Part shown: positions 27,900 through 40,207 of the stretch, one piece after another
How positions within the stretch are numbered: position 1 is the first letter of the stretch
Layout: each line of letters opens with the position of its first letter
DNA from: Methylophilales bacterium MBRSF5
GTDB taxonomy: Bacteria > Pseudomonadota > Gammaproteobacteria > Burkholderiales > Methylophilaceae
Assembly: GCA_001044335.1 (NCBI GenBank)
Contig: CP011001.1
Coordinates: 186,001-250,000, forward strand
Reading direction: 5' to 3'
DNA: 64,000 nucleotides
The notes under the pieces: model-generated
What the model saw: the letters and a program-made list of their open reading frames with translations, nothing else
What the model was told of the DNA's origin: nothing
Database searches by the model: none
Program-made: the position numbers and the translations under genes

Positions 27900-28883
27900 C
27901 TAGAAGTCTCTCTTAATAGATGATGAGATAAAGGTCATCATTCGATCTTTATATATGTTATCTTTAAAATAGGACATTTCAAGTTCGAGATCAGCTAACT
28001 TTGCCTTAATAATTTTTTTGACGGAATCAATGGAATTAGTTTTATCAATAATCGAAATGATCCTTGTTAATTGACTCAGATCTCCATGATTAATCGCATT
28101 TTTTATTATTTCGCGGTCATTGATATTTGCTTTTTCAGCAGCAAATATAAGCGGGAGAGTCATTTTCCCATCTTTTAAGTCATCACCTAAATTTTTACCA
28201 ATTCTCGCAGCATCGCCTGAATAATCGAGCACATCATCAATTAATTGATATATTTGACCAAAGATTTCGCCAATTAAGGATATTGATTTTTTCTGATCTA
28301 AGGTGCATTTATTCGCTATGCAGGCTAATTTTCCACATGCTTCAAATAGAACCCCTGTTTTTGCTCTAATAACTTTGAAATAATCATCCTGGGAAATATC
28401 AAAGTTATTTTTATTAATAAGCTGAAGCACCTCACCTTCAGCAATTTTATTTGTCGTGTAGGCAAGAATATCCATTATCTCAATACTGTCCAATTCAACC
28501 ATCATTTGAAAGGATCTTGAATATATAAAATCTCCAACCAGTATGCTTGCTGAATTTCCAAATTTTATATTTGCTGTTGGGGAGCTTCTTCTGGTATCCG
28601 AGTCATCCACAACATCATCATGAAGAAGGGTAGCTGTATGAATAAATTCAACAATGGCTGCTAATTGGTAATGGATATCTGTAACATTACCTGCGAGGCC
28701 AGCTAAATTTAACAAACATTGAGGCCTCATTTTCTTACCACCACCGTCAATAATATGTTTACCTACTTGATTTATTAGTGGAACCTCAGAAACCAATGAA
28801 GACATTATGACATCATTTACTTTTTGTAGATGATCTTGTTGATTGCTATTAGATGCTATTTTTTTTTGGTATGTGGTTTTCAC
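27900..28883 (-). CDS. ispB: Polyprenyl (octaprenyl) diphosphate synthase
   Basis: Trans-prenyl chain elongation enzyme making the ubiquinone side chain. The 327-residue sequence has the first aspartate-rich motif LLHDDVVDDSDTRR, the GEVLQL region and the second motif QLIDDVLDY. It is divergent from rplU, the classic ispB/rplU arrangement. A TATAAT on the minus strand (28935-28940) may be its -10. Side-chain length cannot be read with certainty. Confidence 0.94.
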   Translation of the reverse strand: MKTTYQKKIASNSNQQDHLQKVNDVIMSSLVSEVPLINQVGKHIIDGGGKKMRPQCLLNLAGLAGNVTDIHYQLAAIVEFIHTATLLHDDVVDDSDTRRSSPTANIKFGNSASILVGDFIYSRSFQMMVELDSIEIMDILAYTTNKIAEGEVLQLINKNNFDISQDDYFKVIRAKTGVLFEACGKLACIANKCTLDQKKSISLIGEIFGQIYQLIDDVLDYSGDAARIGKNLGDDLKDGKMTLPLIFAAEKANINDREIIKNAINHGDLSQLTRIISIIDKTNSIDSVKKIIKAKLADLELEMSYFKDNIYKDRMMTFISSSIKRDF

Positions 28884-28963
28884 TTTAATTTATTTGCAAT
28901 ATAAGAATTATTTGGGCGTCTTATTAAGTTAACTATTATACTATGCTGAATGTGATTATTTTG

Positions 28964-28994
28964 TTGATTAAATTCAAGTTTTTTCATATAATGT
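28964..28994 (+). promoter_or_regulatory. Candidate promoter of rplU-rpmA
   Basis: TATAAT (28989-28994) with TTGATT (28964-28969) 19 nt upstream, in the 155-nt gap between divergent ispB and rplU. The -10 is perfect; the spacer is a little long. The leader would be about 40 nt. Confidence 0.45.
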
Positions 28995-29038
28995 TCGGTC
29001 TTTAGACACAAACAAATGTTTAGATAATAGGAATTATA

Positions 29039-29353
29039 ATGCAAGCTGTAATCAAAACTGGTGGAAAACAGTATAAAGTATCCGAGGGAGATATCCTAAG
29101 AGTAGAAAAACTCACTGCTAAAGAAGGTGAAAGTTTAAAATTAGACAACGTTCTGGCTTTAGTTGACGGTGATAAAACTACTATTGGTGCTCCAACTGTT
29201 AAGGGTGCAAATGTTGATGTTTCAGTCGTTTCCCACGGAAAACACGATAAAGTTATGATTTTTAAAATGAAAAGACGTAAGCATTACAGAAAAACGCAGG
29301 GACATAGACAAAACTTTACTGAGCTTAAAGTAACTAAAATTAACGCAAAATAA
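29039..29353 (+). CDS. rplU: 50S ribosomal protein L21
   Basis: 104-residue ribosomal protein starting [14 protein letters not shown], with the [16 protein letters not shown] signature near the C-terminus. Good ribosome binding site (AGGAAT). First gene of the rplU-rpmA pair. Confidence 0.98.
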   Translation: MQAVIKTGGKQYKVSEGDILRVEKLTAKEGESLKLDNVLALVDGDKTTIGAPTVKGANVDVSVVSHGKHDKVMIFKMKRRKHYRKTQGHRQNFTELKVTKINAK

Positions 29354-29369
29354 TATTTAGGAAAATAAT

Positions 29370-29627
29370 ATGGCACATAAGAAAGCGGGCGGAAGCTCAA
29401 GAAATGGAAGAGACTCAAACGCTAAACGTTTAGGACTTAAGGTATTCGGAGATCAGTTTGTAAAAGCTGGTGGGATAATCCTGAGACAGCGCGGTACCAA
29501 GATGCATCCGGGTGAAAACGTTGGTATGGGTAAAGATCATACCTTATTTGCAAAAGCGGATGGTAAGGTGAGTTTTAGTGTTAAAGGTCATTTGAAAAGA
29601 AAATTAGTAAATATTGTTACTAACTGA
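29370..29627 (+). CDS. rpmA: 50S ribosomal protein L27
   Basis: 85-residue ribosomal protein with [20 protein letters not shown] at the N-terminus, which reaches the peptidyl transferase centre. No N-terminal cleavage extension is present. A strong terminator follows. Confidence 0.98.
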   Translation: MAHKKAGGSSRNGRDSNAKRLGLKVFGDQFVKAGGIILRQRGTKMHPGENVGMGKDHTLFAKADGKVSFSVKGHLKRKLVNIVTN

Positions 29628-29650
29628 TCTGAGTAAAATCTTTGATTCGG

Positions 29651-29676
29651 GCCCTATCATTTGATAGGGCTTTTTT
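29651..29676 (+). terminator. Rho-independent terminator after rpmA
   Basis: Perfect 9-bp stem GCCCTATCA / TGATAGGGC with a two-base loop, followed directly by TTTTTT. It ends 15 nt before obgE, so obgE depends on read-through or a very close start site. Confidence 0.9.
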
Positions 29677-29687
29677 ATTTGGTGTAG

Positions 29688-31812
<2,125 letters not shown>

Positions 31813-31825
31813 TATTGGAAAAATT

Positions 31826-32320
31826 ATGAAACAAAAAAAAATTGCAATTATCATGGGGTCGAATAGTGACTGGCCGGTAATGAAAAATGCTGCTGATATT
31901 CTTGATAAATTTAATATCCCATTTGAGGCAAAAGTTGTTTCAGCTCATCGGACTCCTGATCTGATGTTTGATTTTGCAGAATCATCAAATGATAATGGTA
32001 TTGGTTTAATTATTGCTGGTGCAGGAGGCGCTGCTCATTTACCAGGAATGGTTGCTTCGAAATCAAGAGTACCAGTATTGGGTGTACCCATTCCAACTAA
32101 ATATCTAAATGGGCAAGACTCTCTATATTCAATCGTTCAAATGCCCAAAGGAATTCCTGTGGCTACTTTTGCGATTGGCGAGGCAGGCGCAACAAATGCT
32201 GCATTATTCGCTGTCTCGATTTTTGCACAAGAGGATAATGCTTTATTGGAAAAATTGAAAAAATTTAGAATTGATCAGGAAGAAAAAGTTAAAGCTATGA
32301 AGCTTGATCAGGAAGTCTGA
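31826..32320 (+). CDS. purE: N5-carboxyaminoimidazole ribonucleotide mutase
   Basis: Class I PurE, 164 residues, converting N5-CAIR to CAIR in purine synthesis. Motifs [16 protein letters not shown] and [11 protein letters not shown] are intact. It is immediately followed by purK. Confidence 0.97.
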   Translation: MKQKKIAIIMGSNSDWPVMKNAADILDKFNIPFEAKVVSAHRTPDLMFDFAESSNDNGIGLIIAGAGGAAHLPGMVASKSRVPVLGVPIPTKYLNGQDSLYSIVQMPKGIPVATFAIGEAGATNAALFAVSIFAQEDNALLEKLKKFRIDQEEKVKAMKLDQEV

Positions 32321-32321
32321 C

Positions 32322-33455
32322 TTGATAATCACTCCAAAAAAAATGTTAGCCATGCTTGGTGGCGGTCAACTAGGCAGATATTTTGTGATGTCAGCTCATA
32401 AGATGGGCTATAAAGTTACAGTTTTGGATCCAGACCCTCAAAGCCCTGCAGGAAGAATTGCCGATGTTCATTTATGTAGTGCCTATGATGACCAAAATGC
32501 ACTTGATGAAATTATCGCTACATGCGAGGCAGCAACCACAGAATTTGAAAATATCCCGGCAGATTCATTAAATTACTTAAAACAAAAAATTCAGGTCTAT
32601 CCTGATGGCGATTCAGTTAGGGTGGTGCAAAACAGAATTAGAGAAAAAACATTTTTAAAAGAAAATGCTATTCCTGTTGGAAGATTTCACATCATTAATG
32701 TGGAACAGGATATTACAAATATTTCAGAAGATTTATTTCCAGGAATTCTAAAAATCGCTGAGTTTGGTTATGATGGAAAAGGTCAAAAATCTATCGATTG
32801 TAAGACATCTTTAACAGAAGCATTTGAAGAATTTCAAAAAAAACCTTGCATACTTGAAAAGCGAGTAAGTCTGGATAAGGAAGTGTCTGTCGTGCTAGCA
32901 AGATCCGCAGATGGACAAATTAAATGTCACCCAGTAGCTGAAAATGTGCATGTTAACGGCATTCTTGATAGCACACTTGCTCCTGCAAATATTGATCAAC
33001 TTACTGAAAAAAATGTTACCGATTTAGCAAAAATGGTGGCGTTAAAGTTAAATTACGTTGGGGTCATGGCTGTTGAATTTTTTATTTCTGGTAGAGAAAT
33101 ACTTGTAAATGAGATAGCTCCAAGACCACACAATTCTGGGCACTACACTATTGATGCTTGTTACTCTTCTCAGTTTGACCAACAAGTGCGGACTCTTACC
33201 GAAATGCCTATTGGAAACCCGATGAATCATTCGAATGCCTTTATGATTAATCTGTTAGGTGACTCATGGGAATTGCCAAGTCCTCATGAGCCTGAATGGA
33301 CTAAAATAATGATGGAAAATAATTTCAATCTTTATTTGTATGGTAAAGAGGAGCCAAGGGTCGGAAGAAAAATGGGACATGTTACTTTTCTCAGTAAAGA
33401 AATCATCAATCAAGATGAAATTGACAGACTTCAAAAAATAAAGAAAAGTCTATAA
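32322..33455 (+). CDS. purK: N5-carboxyaminoimidazole ribonucleotide synthase
   Basis: ATP-grasp enzyme making N5-CAIR from AIR, ATP and bicarbonate. The N-terminus MLAMLGGGQLGRYF and the NEIAPRPHNSGHYT motif are diagnostic. The start is best placed at TTG 32322, one nt after the purE stop, because AGGAAG lies at the right distance and the resulting IITPKKMLAMLGGG matches the family start; a TTG at 32304 or ATG at 32343 are alternatives. 377 residues. Confidence 0.95.
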   Translation: MIITPKKMLAMLGGGQLGRYFVMSAHKMGYKVTVLDPDPQSPAGRIADVHLCSAYDDQNALDEIIATCEAATTEFENIPADSLNYLKQKIQVYPDGDSVRVVQNRIREKTFLKENAIPVGRFHIINVEQDITNISEDLFPGILKIAEFGYDGKGQKSIDCKTSLTEAFEEFQKKPCILEKRVSLDKEVSVVLARSADGQIKCHPVAENVHVNGILDSTLAPANIDQLTEKNVTDLAKMVALKLNYVGVMAVEFFISGREILVNEIAPRPHNSGHYTIDACYSSQFDQQVRTLTEMPIGNPMNHSNAFMINLLGDSWELPSPHEPEWTKIMMENNFNLYLYGKEEPRVGRKMGHVTFLSKEIINQDEIDRLQKIKKSL

Positions 33456-33484
33456 AAAAAAGGCGCAATAAGCGCCTTTTTTTT
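33454..33484. terminator. Bidirectional terminator between purK and rpsT
   Basis: Stem AGGCGC / GCGCCT with loop AATAA, flanked by A-run and T-run that extend the pairing. Serves convergent purK and rpsT. Confidence 0.9.
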
Positions 33485-33495
33485 AATTAGTTATT

Positions 33496-33756
33496 TTAAA
33501 GAGCTTTAATTGCTGAGTTTAGTCTACTTTTATGACGAGCAGCTTTATTTTTGTGCACAATTTTTTTGTCAGCAATGCGATCAATGATAGCCACGTTAGC
33601 ATCAAAAGTTTCTTTAGCAACTTTTTTATCGCCTAAAGAAATCGCCTTTATCACTTTTTTAATTGCAGTTCGGAAGGCTGATTTTAAACTCGCATTGTGG
33701 GCGCGTTGCTTGTCATTTTGTCTTGCTCTTTTTCGTGCTTGTGCAGTATTTGCCAT
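33496..33756 (-). CDS. rpsT: 30S ribosomal protein S20
   Basis: 86-residue basic helical protein starting [20 protein letters not shown] with the C-terminal [11 protein letters not shown]. Divergent from murJ, a common proteobacterial order. Confidence 0.98.
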   Translation of the reverse strand: MANTAQARKRARQNDKQRAHNASLKSAFRTAIKKVIKAISLGDKKVAKETFDANVAIIDRIADKKIVHKNKAARHKSRLNSAIKAL

Positions 33757-33862
33757 AAATAATTACTCAAAATTTATAAGATTGGGTATTCTAGCGAAAA
33801 CATTGTTTTTTTTCAAGTTTTAAATCATTTAAATACCGTCATCTGCGATAATAATAAAATAG

Positions 33863-35401
33863 ATGAAAACAAAAATCGTAAACAATTTAATAAGTTTTAG
33901 CAGCTTAACAATTATCTCCAGAATCTTAGGTTTTGTCAGAGATATGATAATTGCAAGAGCATTTGGTGTCAGTATAGCAACTGATGCCTTTTTTGTAGCT
34001 TTCAAACTACCAAATATGTTACGTCGAATCACTGCTGAAGGTGCTTTTACTCAGGCATTCATCCCAACCCTTTCAGATTATAAAAATAAGTCCAAAAAAG
34101 AATTCAACGCTTTTTTAAATAAGGTGGTGACTCTGTTGAGTGCCATTTTACTGTTAATTACTCTCATAGGAGTCTTCGCATCACCGTGGTTGATATATAT
34201 TAGCGCTCCAGGATTTGAGTATGGCTCTTACCAATTTAATTTGGCATCTGACCTTTTAAAAATTACCTTTCCATATATTTTTCTCATATCGATTGTTGCC
34301 ATGTTTGGTGGAGTATTAAATACATTTGGAAAATTTGCCGCTCCAGCATTTTCTCCAGTATTCCTCAATCTAAGTTTTATTCTTGCGGCATTATTTTTTT
34401 ATGACTATTTTGATGAACCGGTCACTGTTCTTGCCTGGGCTGTATTTTTTGGAGGAGTGGTTCAATTACTATTTCAGTACCCTTTTATCTTAAAAATAGG
34501 CTGGTCTCCAAAATTAGATTTTGATTTGAGAGATGATGGTGTTTGGAAAGTTCTTAAATTGATGGGGCCATCTATTATTGGTGTTTCCATTACTCAGATT
34601 TCATTATTAATCAATACTATTTTTGCTTCATTTCTTCAGCAGGGGAGTGTGTCTTGGTTATATTTTGCAGATCGATTGATGGAGTTTCCTGCAGGTGTTT
34701 TGGGGGTTGCATTAAGCACGGTATTTTTACCAGCATTATCTTCATCATTTTCAAATAAAAAATATGAAGAATTTAACAAACTCATGAACTGGAGCATTAG
34801 GATAGGACTTCTAGTTTCAATACCAGCAGCAATTGGAATTGCAGTGTTATCGATACCTTTAATTACATCGTTATTTTATTATGGAAAATTTAGTGAGCTA
34901 GATTTGGTAATGACACACAAAGCCTTGTATGCATATAGTTTTGGATTGATCGGATTAATTATGATCAAGGTATTTGCTCCAGTTTTTTATTCTCAAAAAA
35001 ATATAAAAACACCAGTCAGAATCGCTGTTATCACACTGTTTGTTACCCAGGCAATGAATTTAATCTTAATTCCTTATTTTCAACATGTCGGACTTGCGCT
35101 TGCTATTAGTGTCGGTGCAACCTTTAACGCAGTCATGTTGTTTTTATCAATAAAGAAAATGAATGACTTTAAAATTGAACCCACAACATTCATTTTTTTA
35201 ATCAAGGTTATTTTGTCTGCATTTGCGATGGGAATAATTCTATACTTCATCAATCCTGATTTTCAGTACTGGGTGAGTATAAGTTTTCTTTATAGGATTA
35301 TTTTGTTGCTTGCATTAGTTGCACTAGGTGCTCTTATTTTTGTGAGCTTACTTTTCATTCAAGGCGTTAAATTAAATAAGTTAAGTAAAGATAATGTATG
35401 A
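33863..35401 (+). CDS. murJ: Lipid II flippase MurJ
   Basis: Inner-membrane flippase of the MVF/MATE superfamily that exports lipid II for peptidoglycan synthesis. 512 residues with about 14 helices; RILGFVRDMIIARAFG near the N-terminus and LPNMLRRITAEGAFTQAFIP are MurJ hallmarks. It overlaps ribF by 4 nt (ATGA). Confidence 0.96.
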   Translation: MKTKIVNNLISFSSLTIISRILGFVRDMIIARAFGVSIATDAFFVAFKLPNMLRRITAEGAFTQAFIPTLSDYKNKSKKEFNAFLNKVVTLLSAILLLITLIGVFASPWLIYISAPGFEYGSYQFNLASDLLKITFPYIFLISIVAMFGGVLNTFGKFAAPAFSPVFLNLSFILAALFFYDYFDEPVTVLAWAVFFGGVVQLLFQYPFILKIGWSPKLDFDLRDDGVWKVLKLMGPSIIGVSITQISLLINTIFASFLQQGSVSWLYFADRLMEFPAGVLGVALSTVFLPALSSSFSNKKYEEFNKLMNWSIRIGLLVSIPAAIGIAVLSIPLITSLFYYGKFSELDLVMTHKALYAYSFGLIGLIMIKVFAPVFYSQKNIKTPVRIAVITLFVTQAMNLILIPYFQHVGLALAISVGATFNAVMLFLSIKKMNDFKIEPTTFIFLIKVILSAFAMGIILYFINPDFQYWVSISFLYRIILLLALVALGALIFVSLLFIQGVKLNKLSKDNV

Positions 35402-36288
35402 GAATCTACCGTCATTTTGAACAAGCCAGAAGTTCATGCATAGCCACTATTGGAAATTATGATGGCATTCATTTGGGCCATCAATCACTAATAAATCATG
35501 TTATCTCTGAATCAAGGGCAAAAAATTTAGAATCAGCAGTGATTACATTTGAACCACATCCTAAAGAATTCTTTCAACCTAAGGCTGCACCAAAAAGAGT
35601 GATTAGCCTAAGAGAGAAGTTAGAATTCTTTCACTCACACAAACTTGATAGAGCTTATGTAATCAGATTTGATGAGAATTTTTCCAATCTTGAAGGAAAT
35701 GATTTTATTGAGATTTTAAAAAACAAATTGTTGGTAGAGGGCTTGGTTGTTGGCGATGATTTTCGTTTTGGTAAGAAAAGACAATTTGGAATAAATGAAC
35801 TTAAACAATTTGGCATCCAAGTCACTCAGCCAGGAACAATTTTTCTTAATGATGAGAGAATTTCCAGCTCTAGAGTTCGAGACGCATTGCAAGATGCTGA
35901 TTTTCATCAGGTTGAATCTTTATTAGGCAGGCCTTATGTTATCGCTGGAAGAGTGATTCACGGAGAAAAAAAAGCCAGACTTTTAGGATATCCAACAGCA
36001 AATGTCCATATGTTTCATAAAAGCCCACCATTGACGGGAGTGTTTGCTGTAAAATTAGATTCTTTTTTTGGGGTTGCTAATTTAGGTTTAAAACCAACCT
36101 TTGGCGGTGTAAAAAATTTAGTTTTAGAAGTTCATCTATTTGACTTTGATAAGAATATCTATGGAAAACATGTGCATGTCACTTTCTTTAAAAAAATTCG
36201 TGATGAAAAGAAATTTTCCACTACAAATGAATTGTCTTACCAAATAGCTTCTGATGTTAATGATGTAAAACTATTTTTCAAATTATGA
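35398..36288 (+). CDS. ribF: Bifunctional riboflavin kinase / FAD synthetase
   Basis: Converts riboflavin to FMN and FAD. 296 residues: FAD synthetase domain ([35 protein letters not shown]) followed by a C-terminal riboflavin kinase domain ([15 protein letters not shown]). Conserved murJ-ribF-ileS-lspA order, with 4-nt overlaps on both sides. Confidence 0.96.
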   Translation: MRIYRHFEQARSSCIATIGNYDGIHLGHQSLINHVISESRAKNLESAVITFEPHPKEFFQPKAAPKRVISLREKLEFFHSHKLDRAYVIRFDENFSNLEGNDFIEILKNKLLVEGLVVGDDFRFGKKRQFGINELKQFGIQVTQPGTIFLNDERISSSRVRDALQDADFHQVESLLGRPYVIAGRVIHGEKKARLLGYPTANVHMFHKSPPLTGVFAVKLDSFFGVANLGLKPTFGGVKNLVLEVHLFDFDKNIYGKHVHVTFFKKIRDEKKFSTTNELSYQIASDVNDVKLFFKL

Positions 36289-39056
36289 GTGATGACAATA
36301 AAAAATATAGCTTAAATCTACCGGATACAGAATTTCCTATGAGGGGTAATTTGGCTCAGCGTGAGCCAGGTTGGGTATCTTCATGGGCGGAAAAAAAATA
36401 CTATCAACAAATTAGGGATGTAAAAAAAGGAAAACCTAAATTTATCCTCCATGATGGTCCACCATACGCCAATGGGAATATTCATATTGGTCATGCGGTT
36501 AATAAAGTATTAAAAGATATAATTGTTAAATCTAAAGGATTGTCAGATTATGATGCTCCTTATACCCCTGGCTGGGATTGTCATGGCCTTCCAATTGAGT
36601 TAGCTATTGAAAAAGAGCATGGCAAGAACCTTGATTCAAAGAAGTTTCGGCAATTGTGCAGGGATTATGCAAACCTGCAAGTAGCTAATCAAAAAAATGA
36701 TTTTGTTAGGTTAGGCGTATTGGGGGACTGGGATAACCCATACCTAACATTAAATAAAAAAACAGAAGCGGATATTGTTCGCTCACTTGGAAAAATCTAC
36801 CAGAATAATATGCTGTATCAAGGTAATAAGCCTGTGCATTGGTGTCTTGATTGCGGCTCCGCACTCGCTGAAGCTGAGGTTGATTATGAAAATAAAACCT
36901 CAATATCAATTGATGTGGCGTTTAAAGGGGTTGATCAAACAGGCTTGCATCAATTATTTAATTCATCAAAGCTTGAAAAAGACATTTATGCTGTGATATG
37001 GACAACCACACCTTGGACACTACCGGCCAATGAGGCTATTTCAGTTAATCCAAAACTAAAGTATGTTCTTCTTGAGCTAGAAGAAAAATTGTTAGTTATT
37101 GCAGATGAGCTTGTTGATAAATTTGCTGCAAGAACCGGTCAAACAGTTAATAAAATAAATTCAACCCTAGGTCAGGAGCTAGAAAACTTCTTATTCAATC
37201 ACCCTTTCTATGTAGAAAAGCATGTCCCAATCATATTAGGAGATCATGTGACAACTGAAGATGGAACGGGATTGGTGCATACTGCTCCAGCGCATGGCTT
37301 AGATGATTATATTGTTGGCATGAAATATAACCTGCCTGTAGAAAATCCAGTCAACGAAGAGGGAAGTTTTAAGAGTAATGTGGAGTTCTTTGCAGGACAA
37401 AATATATGGAAAGCTAATTCAGAAATTATCGATCTGTTAATAGAGAATGGTGCGCTTATTTTTAAAAAATCATTTGAACATAGTTACCCGCACTGTTGGC
37501 GTCATAAAACCCCAATTATATTTAGAGCTACACAACAATGGTTTATCGGCATGAATCTATCACTTGGTCAAAAGACTTTAAGAGATATTGCCAAAGAGCA
37601 GGTTGAACAAACAGAATTTATTCCATCATGGGGAAAGGCACGACTTGAGGGAATGATGAAAAATAGACCGGATTGGTGCATCTCACGGCAAAGAAATTGG
37701 GGAGTACCCATCACTATTTTTACCCACTTAGAAACAGATGAGCCACATCCTAAGACTGACGAGTATTTTGAAAAAATTGCTTTTTTGATCGAAGAGCATG
37801 GTATTGATGCTTGGTTTGATTTGGATATCAATGAATGGCTTGGGGATGATACAAAACATTATAAGAAAGTGACGGACACCTTAGATGTATGGTTCGACTC
37901 TGGGACTACTCATGAATCAGTGTTAAAAACTAATGATAATTTAAATTACCCTGCCGATCTCTATTTAGAAGGGTCAGATCAGCATCGAGGCTGGTTCCAA
38001 TCCAGCTTACTTACTGCCTCTGCTATTTCTGGGCAGGCCCCGTATAAAGCGTTACTAACTCATGGTTTTGTGGTGGATGGTCAAGGGAAAAAAATGAGTA
38101 AATCTAAAGGGAATGTGATTGCCCCACAAAAAATAATGGACCAGTATGGTGCCGATATTCTCAGGTTTTGGGTGGCAATGACTGATTTTTCAGGAGAATT
38201 AAATATTTCTGATGAGATCATTAAAAGGTCTGCCGATGGTTATCGAAGGCTAAGAAATACACTAAGATTTTTATGTGCAAATATATCTGATTTTGATGCA
38301 TCTTCTATGATGTTAGAAGAATCCAATTTGTTATTGTTGGACAAATACGCGCTTCTTAAAACCGACGCACTCCAAAAAGAAATAGCTCAGCTTTATGAAA
38401 GCTATGACTTTCACCACCTATCAAAAAAATTAGTCAGTTTTTGTTCTGAAGACATGGGAGGATTTTATTTAGATATCATTAAAGATCGACTTTACACCAT
38501 GCCAGAGAAATCTTTGGAAAGACGTTCAGCACAAACTGCTTTGTATCACATCACTCACGCCTTAACGCGAATGATTGCACCTATCTTAAGCTTTACTGCT
38601 GAGGAGTTATGGCAGACGATAACTGATGATCAAAATATTTTTAAGGAATCATGGTATGAATTTACATCTTCATCTTTGAATCAAGAAGAACTCCAATTTT
38701 TACGGGAGATTGAAGATATCAGGCCAATAGTGAATAAGAGTATTGAGGCTGAAAGAGAGAAAGGGTTGGTAGGTTCAGCTCTGGAGTGTGGTATTCAGCT
38801 GTCATGTAAGCCAGAAACTTTTCAAATTTTAAAACCTTATGAATCAGAGCTCCATTTCATCTTTATCGTATCTAGCGTGAGTTTGATTGAAGAACAACAA
38901 AGACTCTCTGTCAGTGTTAAAAAAATTAATCATGACAAATGTGACAGATGCTGGCATTTTGAACCCTCTGTAGGCACTCACCAGGAACACCCCTCCATCT
39001 GTGAACGTTGTATTACAAATCTTTTTGGAGATGGAGAAAAAAGAAAGTATGCGTAA
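36285..39056 (+). CDS. ileS: Isoleucyl-tRNA synthetase
   Basis: Class I synthetase, 923 residues. HIGH motif in [13 protein letters not shown], editing domain ([11 protein letters not shown]), KMSKS motif [10 protein letters not shown], and a C-terminal zinc finger with CDRCWH and CERC. This is the bacterial type. Coupled to ribF and lspA. Confidence 0.97.
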   Translation: MSDDNKKYSLNLPDTEFPMRGNLAQREPGWVSSWAEKKYYQQIRDVKKGKPKFILHDGPPYANGNIHIGHAVNKVLKDIIVKSKGLSDYDAPYTPGWDCHGLPIELAIEKEHGKNLDSKKFRQLCRDYANLQVANQKNDFVRLGVLGDWDNPYLTLNKKTEADIVRSLGKIYQNNMLYQGNKPVHWCLDCGSALAEAEVDYENKTSISIDVAFKGVDQTGLHQLFNSSKLEKDIYAVIWTTTPWTLPANEAISVNPKLKYVLLELEEKLLVIADELVDKFAARTGQTVNKINSTLGQELENFLFNHPFYVEKHVPIILGDHVTTEDGTGLVHTAPAHGLDDYIVGMKYNLPVENPVNEEGSFKSNVEFFAGQNIWKANSEIIDLLIENGALIFKKSFEHSYPHCWRHKTPIIFRATQQWFIGMNLSLGQKTLRDIAKEQVEQTEFIPSWGKARLEGMMKNRPDWCISRQRNWGVPITIFTHLETDEPHPKTDEYFEKIAFLIEEHGIDAWFDLDINEWLGDDTKHYKKVTDTLDVWFDSGTTHESVLKTNDNLNYPADLYLEGSDQHRGWFQSSLLTASAISGQAPYKALLTHGFVVDGQGKKMSKSKGNVIAPQKIMDQYGADILRFWVAMTDFSGELNISDEIIKRSADGYRRLRNTLRFLCANISDFDASSMMLEESNLLLLDKYALLKTDALQKEIAQLYESYDFHHLSKKLVSFCSEDMGGFYLDIIKDRLYTMPEKSLERRSAQTALYHITHALTRMIAPILSFTAEELWQTITDDQNIFKESWYEFTSSSLNQEELQFLREIEDIRPIVNKSIEAEREKGLVGSALECGIQLSCKPETFQILKPYESELHFIFIVSSVSLIEEQQRLSVSVKKINHDKCDRCWHFEPSVGTHQEHPSICERCITNLFGDGEKRKYA

Positions 39057-39504
39057 GCTTCTTATAGGCTTATGCATCATACTTATTGATCAGCTCTCTA
39101 AAAGTTGGGTTGAAAAGAATATCCCTTTCACGGAATATTTGGAAATAAATAATTTTTTTAAGATTGTTCATTTTCAAAATACGGGCGCTGCATTTAGCTT
39201 TTTAGATAGCGCATCTGGCTGGCAAAACAACTTTTTTATTCTCTTAACCCTAGTTATCTTAACTTACTTAATTTATTTATATAGACAAAATATATCCAGT
39301 CCATATGGGTCGACATCAATCATGTTAATTATTAGCGGCGCTATTGGAAATTTAATTGATAGATTTTTAAATGGACATGTGACGGACTTTATCTATCTGC
39401 ATATCAATGAATATTATTGGCCAGCATTTAATGTGGCAGATTCAGCAATTACGATTGGAGCAATTATATATCTTTTAGGCTTGTTAAAAGGAAAAATTAA
39501 ATGA
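39049..39504 (+). CDS. lspA: Lipoprotein signal peptidase
   Basis: Aspartic membrane peptidase that cleaves prolipoprotein signals. Four helices; catalytic aspartates lie in [10 protein letters not shown] and [11 protein letters not shown]. The ATG at 39049 gives 151 residues ([20 protein letters not shown]) and overlaps ileS by 8 nt; upstream in-frame GTG 39001 and ATG 39031 would add implausible hydrophilic residues. Confidence 0.95.
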   Translation: MRKLLIGLCIILIDQLSKSWVEKNIPFTEYLEINNFFKIVHFQNTGAAFSFLDSASGWQNNFFILLTLVILTYLIYLYRQNISSPYGSTSIMLIISGAIGNLIDRFLNGHVTDFIYLHINEYYWPAFNVADSAITIGAIIYLLGLLKGKIK

Positions 39505-40136
39505 CATTTAATAAACTGTTTGAGGAAAAAATTAAAAAAGCTCAATCGAATAATAAGCCATTGGGAAAAGAGTCACACGCGCGCTTACCTAGCGGGCAAA
39601 CATTGACAGAAAAATTTCCGGTTCTAGACTTGGGCATCACACCTGAGGTTAGCTTAAATGAATGGACCTTAAAAATTTATGGTGAAGTTAAACATGAGCT
39701 CGAATTTGATTATGAGAGCCTAAAGAGCAAATTCGATATTGTTGAAGACATATCTGATTTTCATTGTGTGACCCATTGGTCTAAGTTTGATCTAAAGTGG
39801 AAGGGCTTTAGACCAAGAGACCTCTTAAAGTTAACCAATCCTCTTGAACATGCAAAATTTATTACCTTTCATTCCTATGACGATTACACCACCAATCTTC
39901 CATTGGATGCAATCTTAGATGATGACGTGTTGCTGGCATTTGAATTTGATGACCAGCCTTTAACAAAAGAACACGGCGGACCTGTCAGGGTTGTTGTGCC
40001 AAAACGATACGCATGGAAGAGTGCGAAATGGATTAAATCGATTGAGTTGCATAATGAAGATCGTCCAGGATTTTGGGAAGAAAGGGGTTACCACAACGAT
40101 GCTGACCCATGGCTTGAACAGAGGTATTCCAAATAA
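39501..40136 (+). CDS. Sulfite-oxidase-like molybdopterin oxidoreductase
   Basis: A 211-residue protein of the sulfite oxidase molybdopterin-binding fold. The Mo-ligand cysteine is Cys89 in DFHCVTHWSKFD, and the HGGPVRVVVPKRYAWKSAKW segment is typical of the family. There is no Tat signal, transmembrane helix or heme domain, so it is a stand-alone, probably cytoplasmic member. Substrate unknown. It follows lspA with a 4-nt overlap. No molybdenum cofactor genes are in the window. Confidence 0.87.
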   Translation: MTFNKLFEEKIKKAQSNNKPLGKESHARLPSGQTLTEKFPVLDLGITPEVSLNEWTLKIYGEVKHELEFDYESLKSKFDIVEDISDFHCVTHWSKFDLKWKGFRPRDLLKLTNPLEHAKFITFHSYDDYTTNLPLDAILDDDVLLAFEFDDQPLTKEHGGPVRVVVPKRYAWKSAKWIKSIELHNEDRPGFWEERGYHNDADPWLEQRYSK

Positions 40137-40152
40137 ATAGGAATATTTCCTG

Positions 40153-40181
40153 TTCCATTTCCTGATGCGGTCATTTATAAT
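40153..40181 (+). promoter_or_regulatory. Possible promoter of the TonB receptor gene
   Basis: TATAAT at 40176-40181 with only a weak -35 (TTCCAT) 17 nt upstream, 26 nt before the receptor ATG. Confidence 0.3.
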
Positions 40182-40207
40182 CACTCTCTAAATTATTAGA
40201 ATATTTC

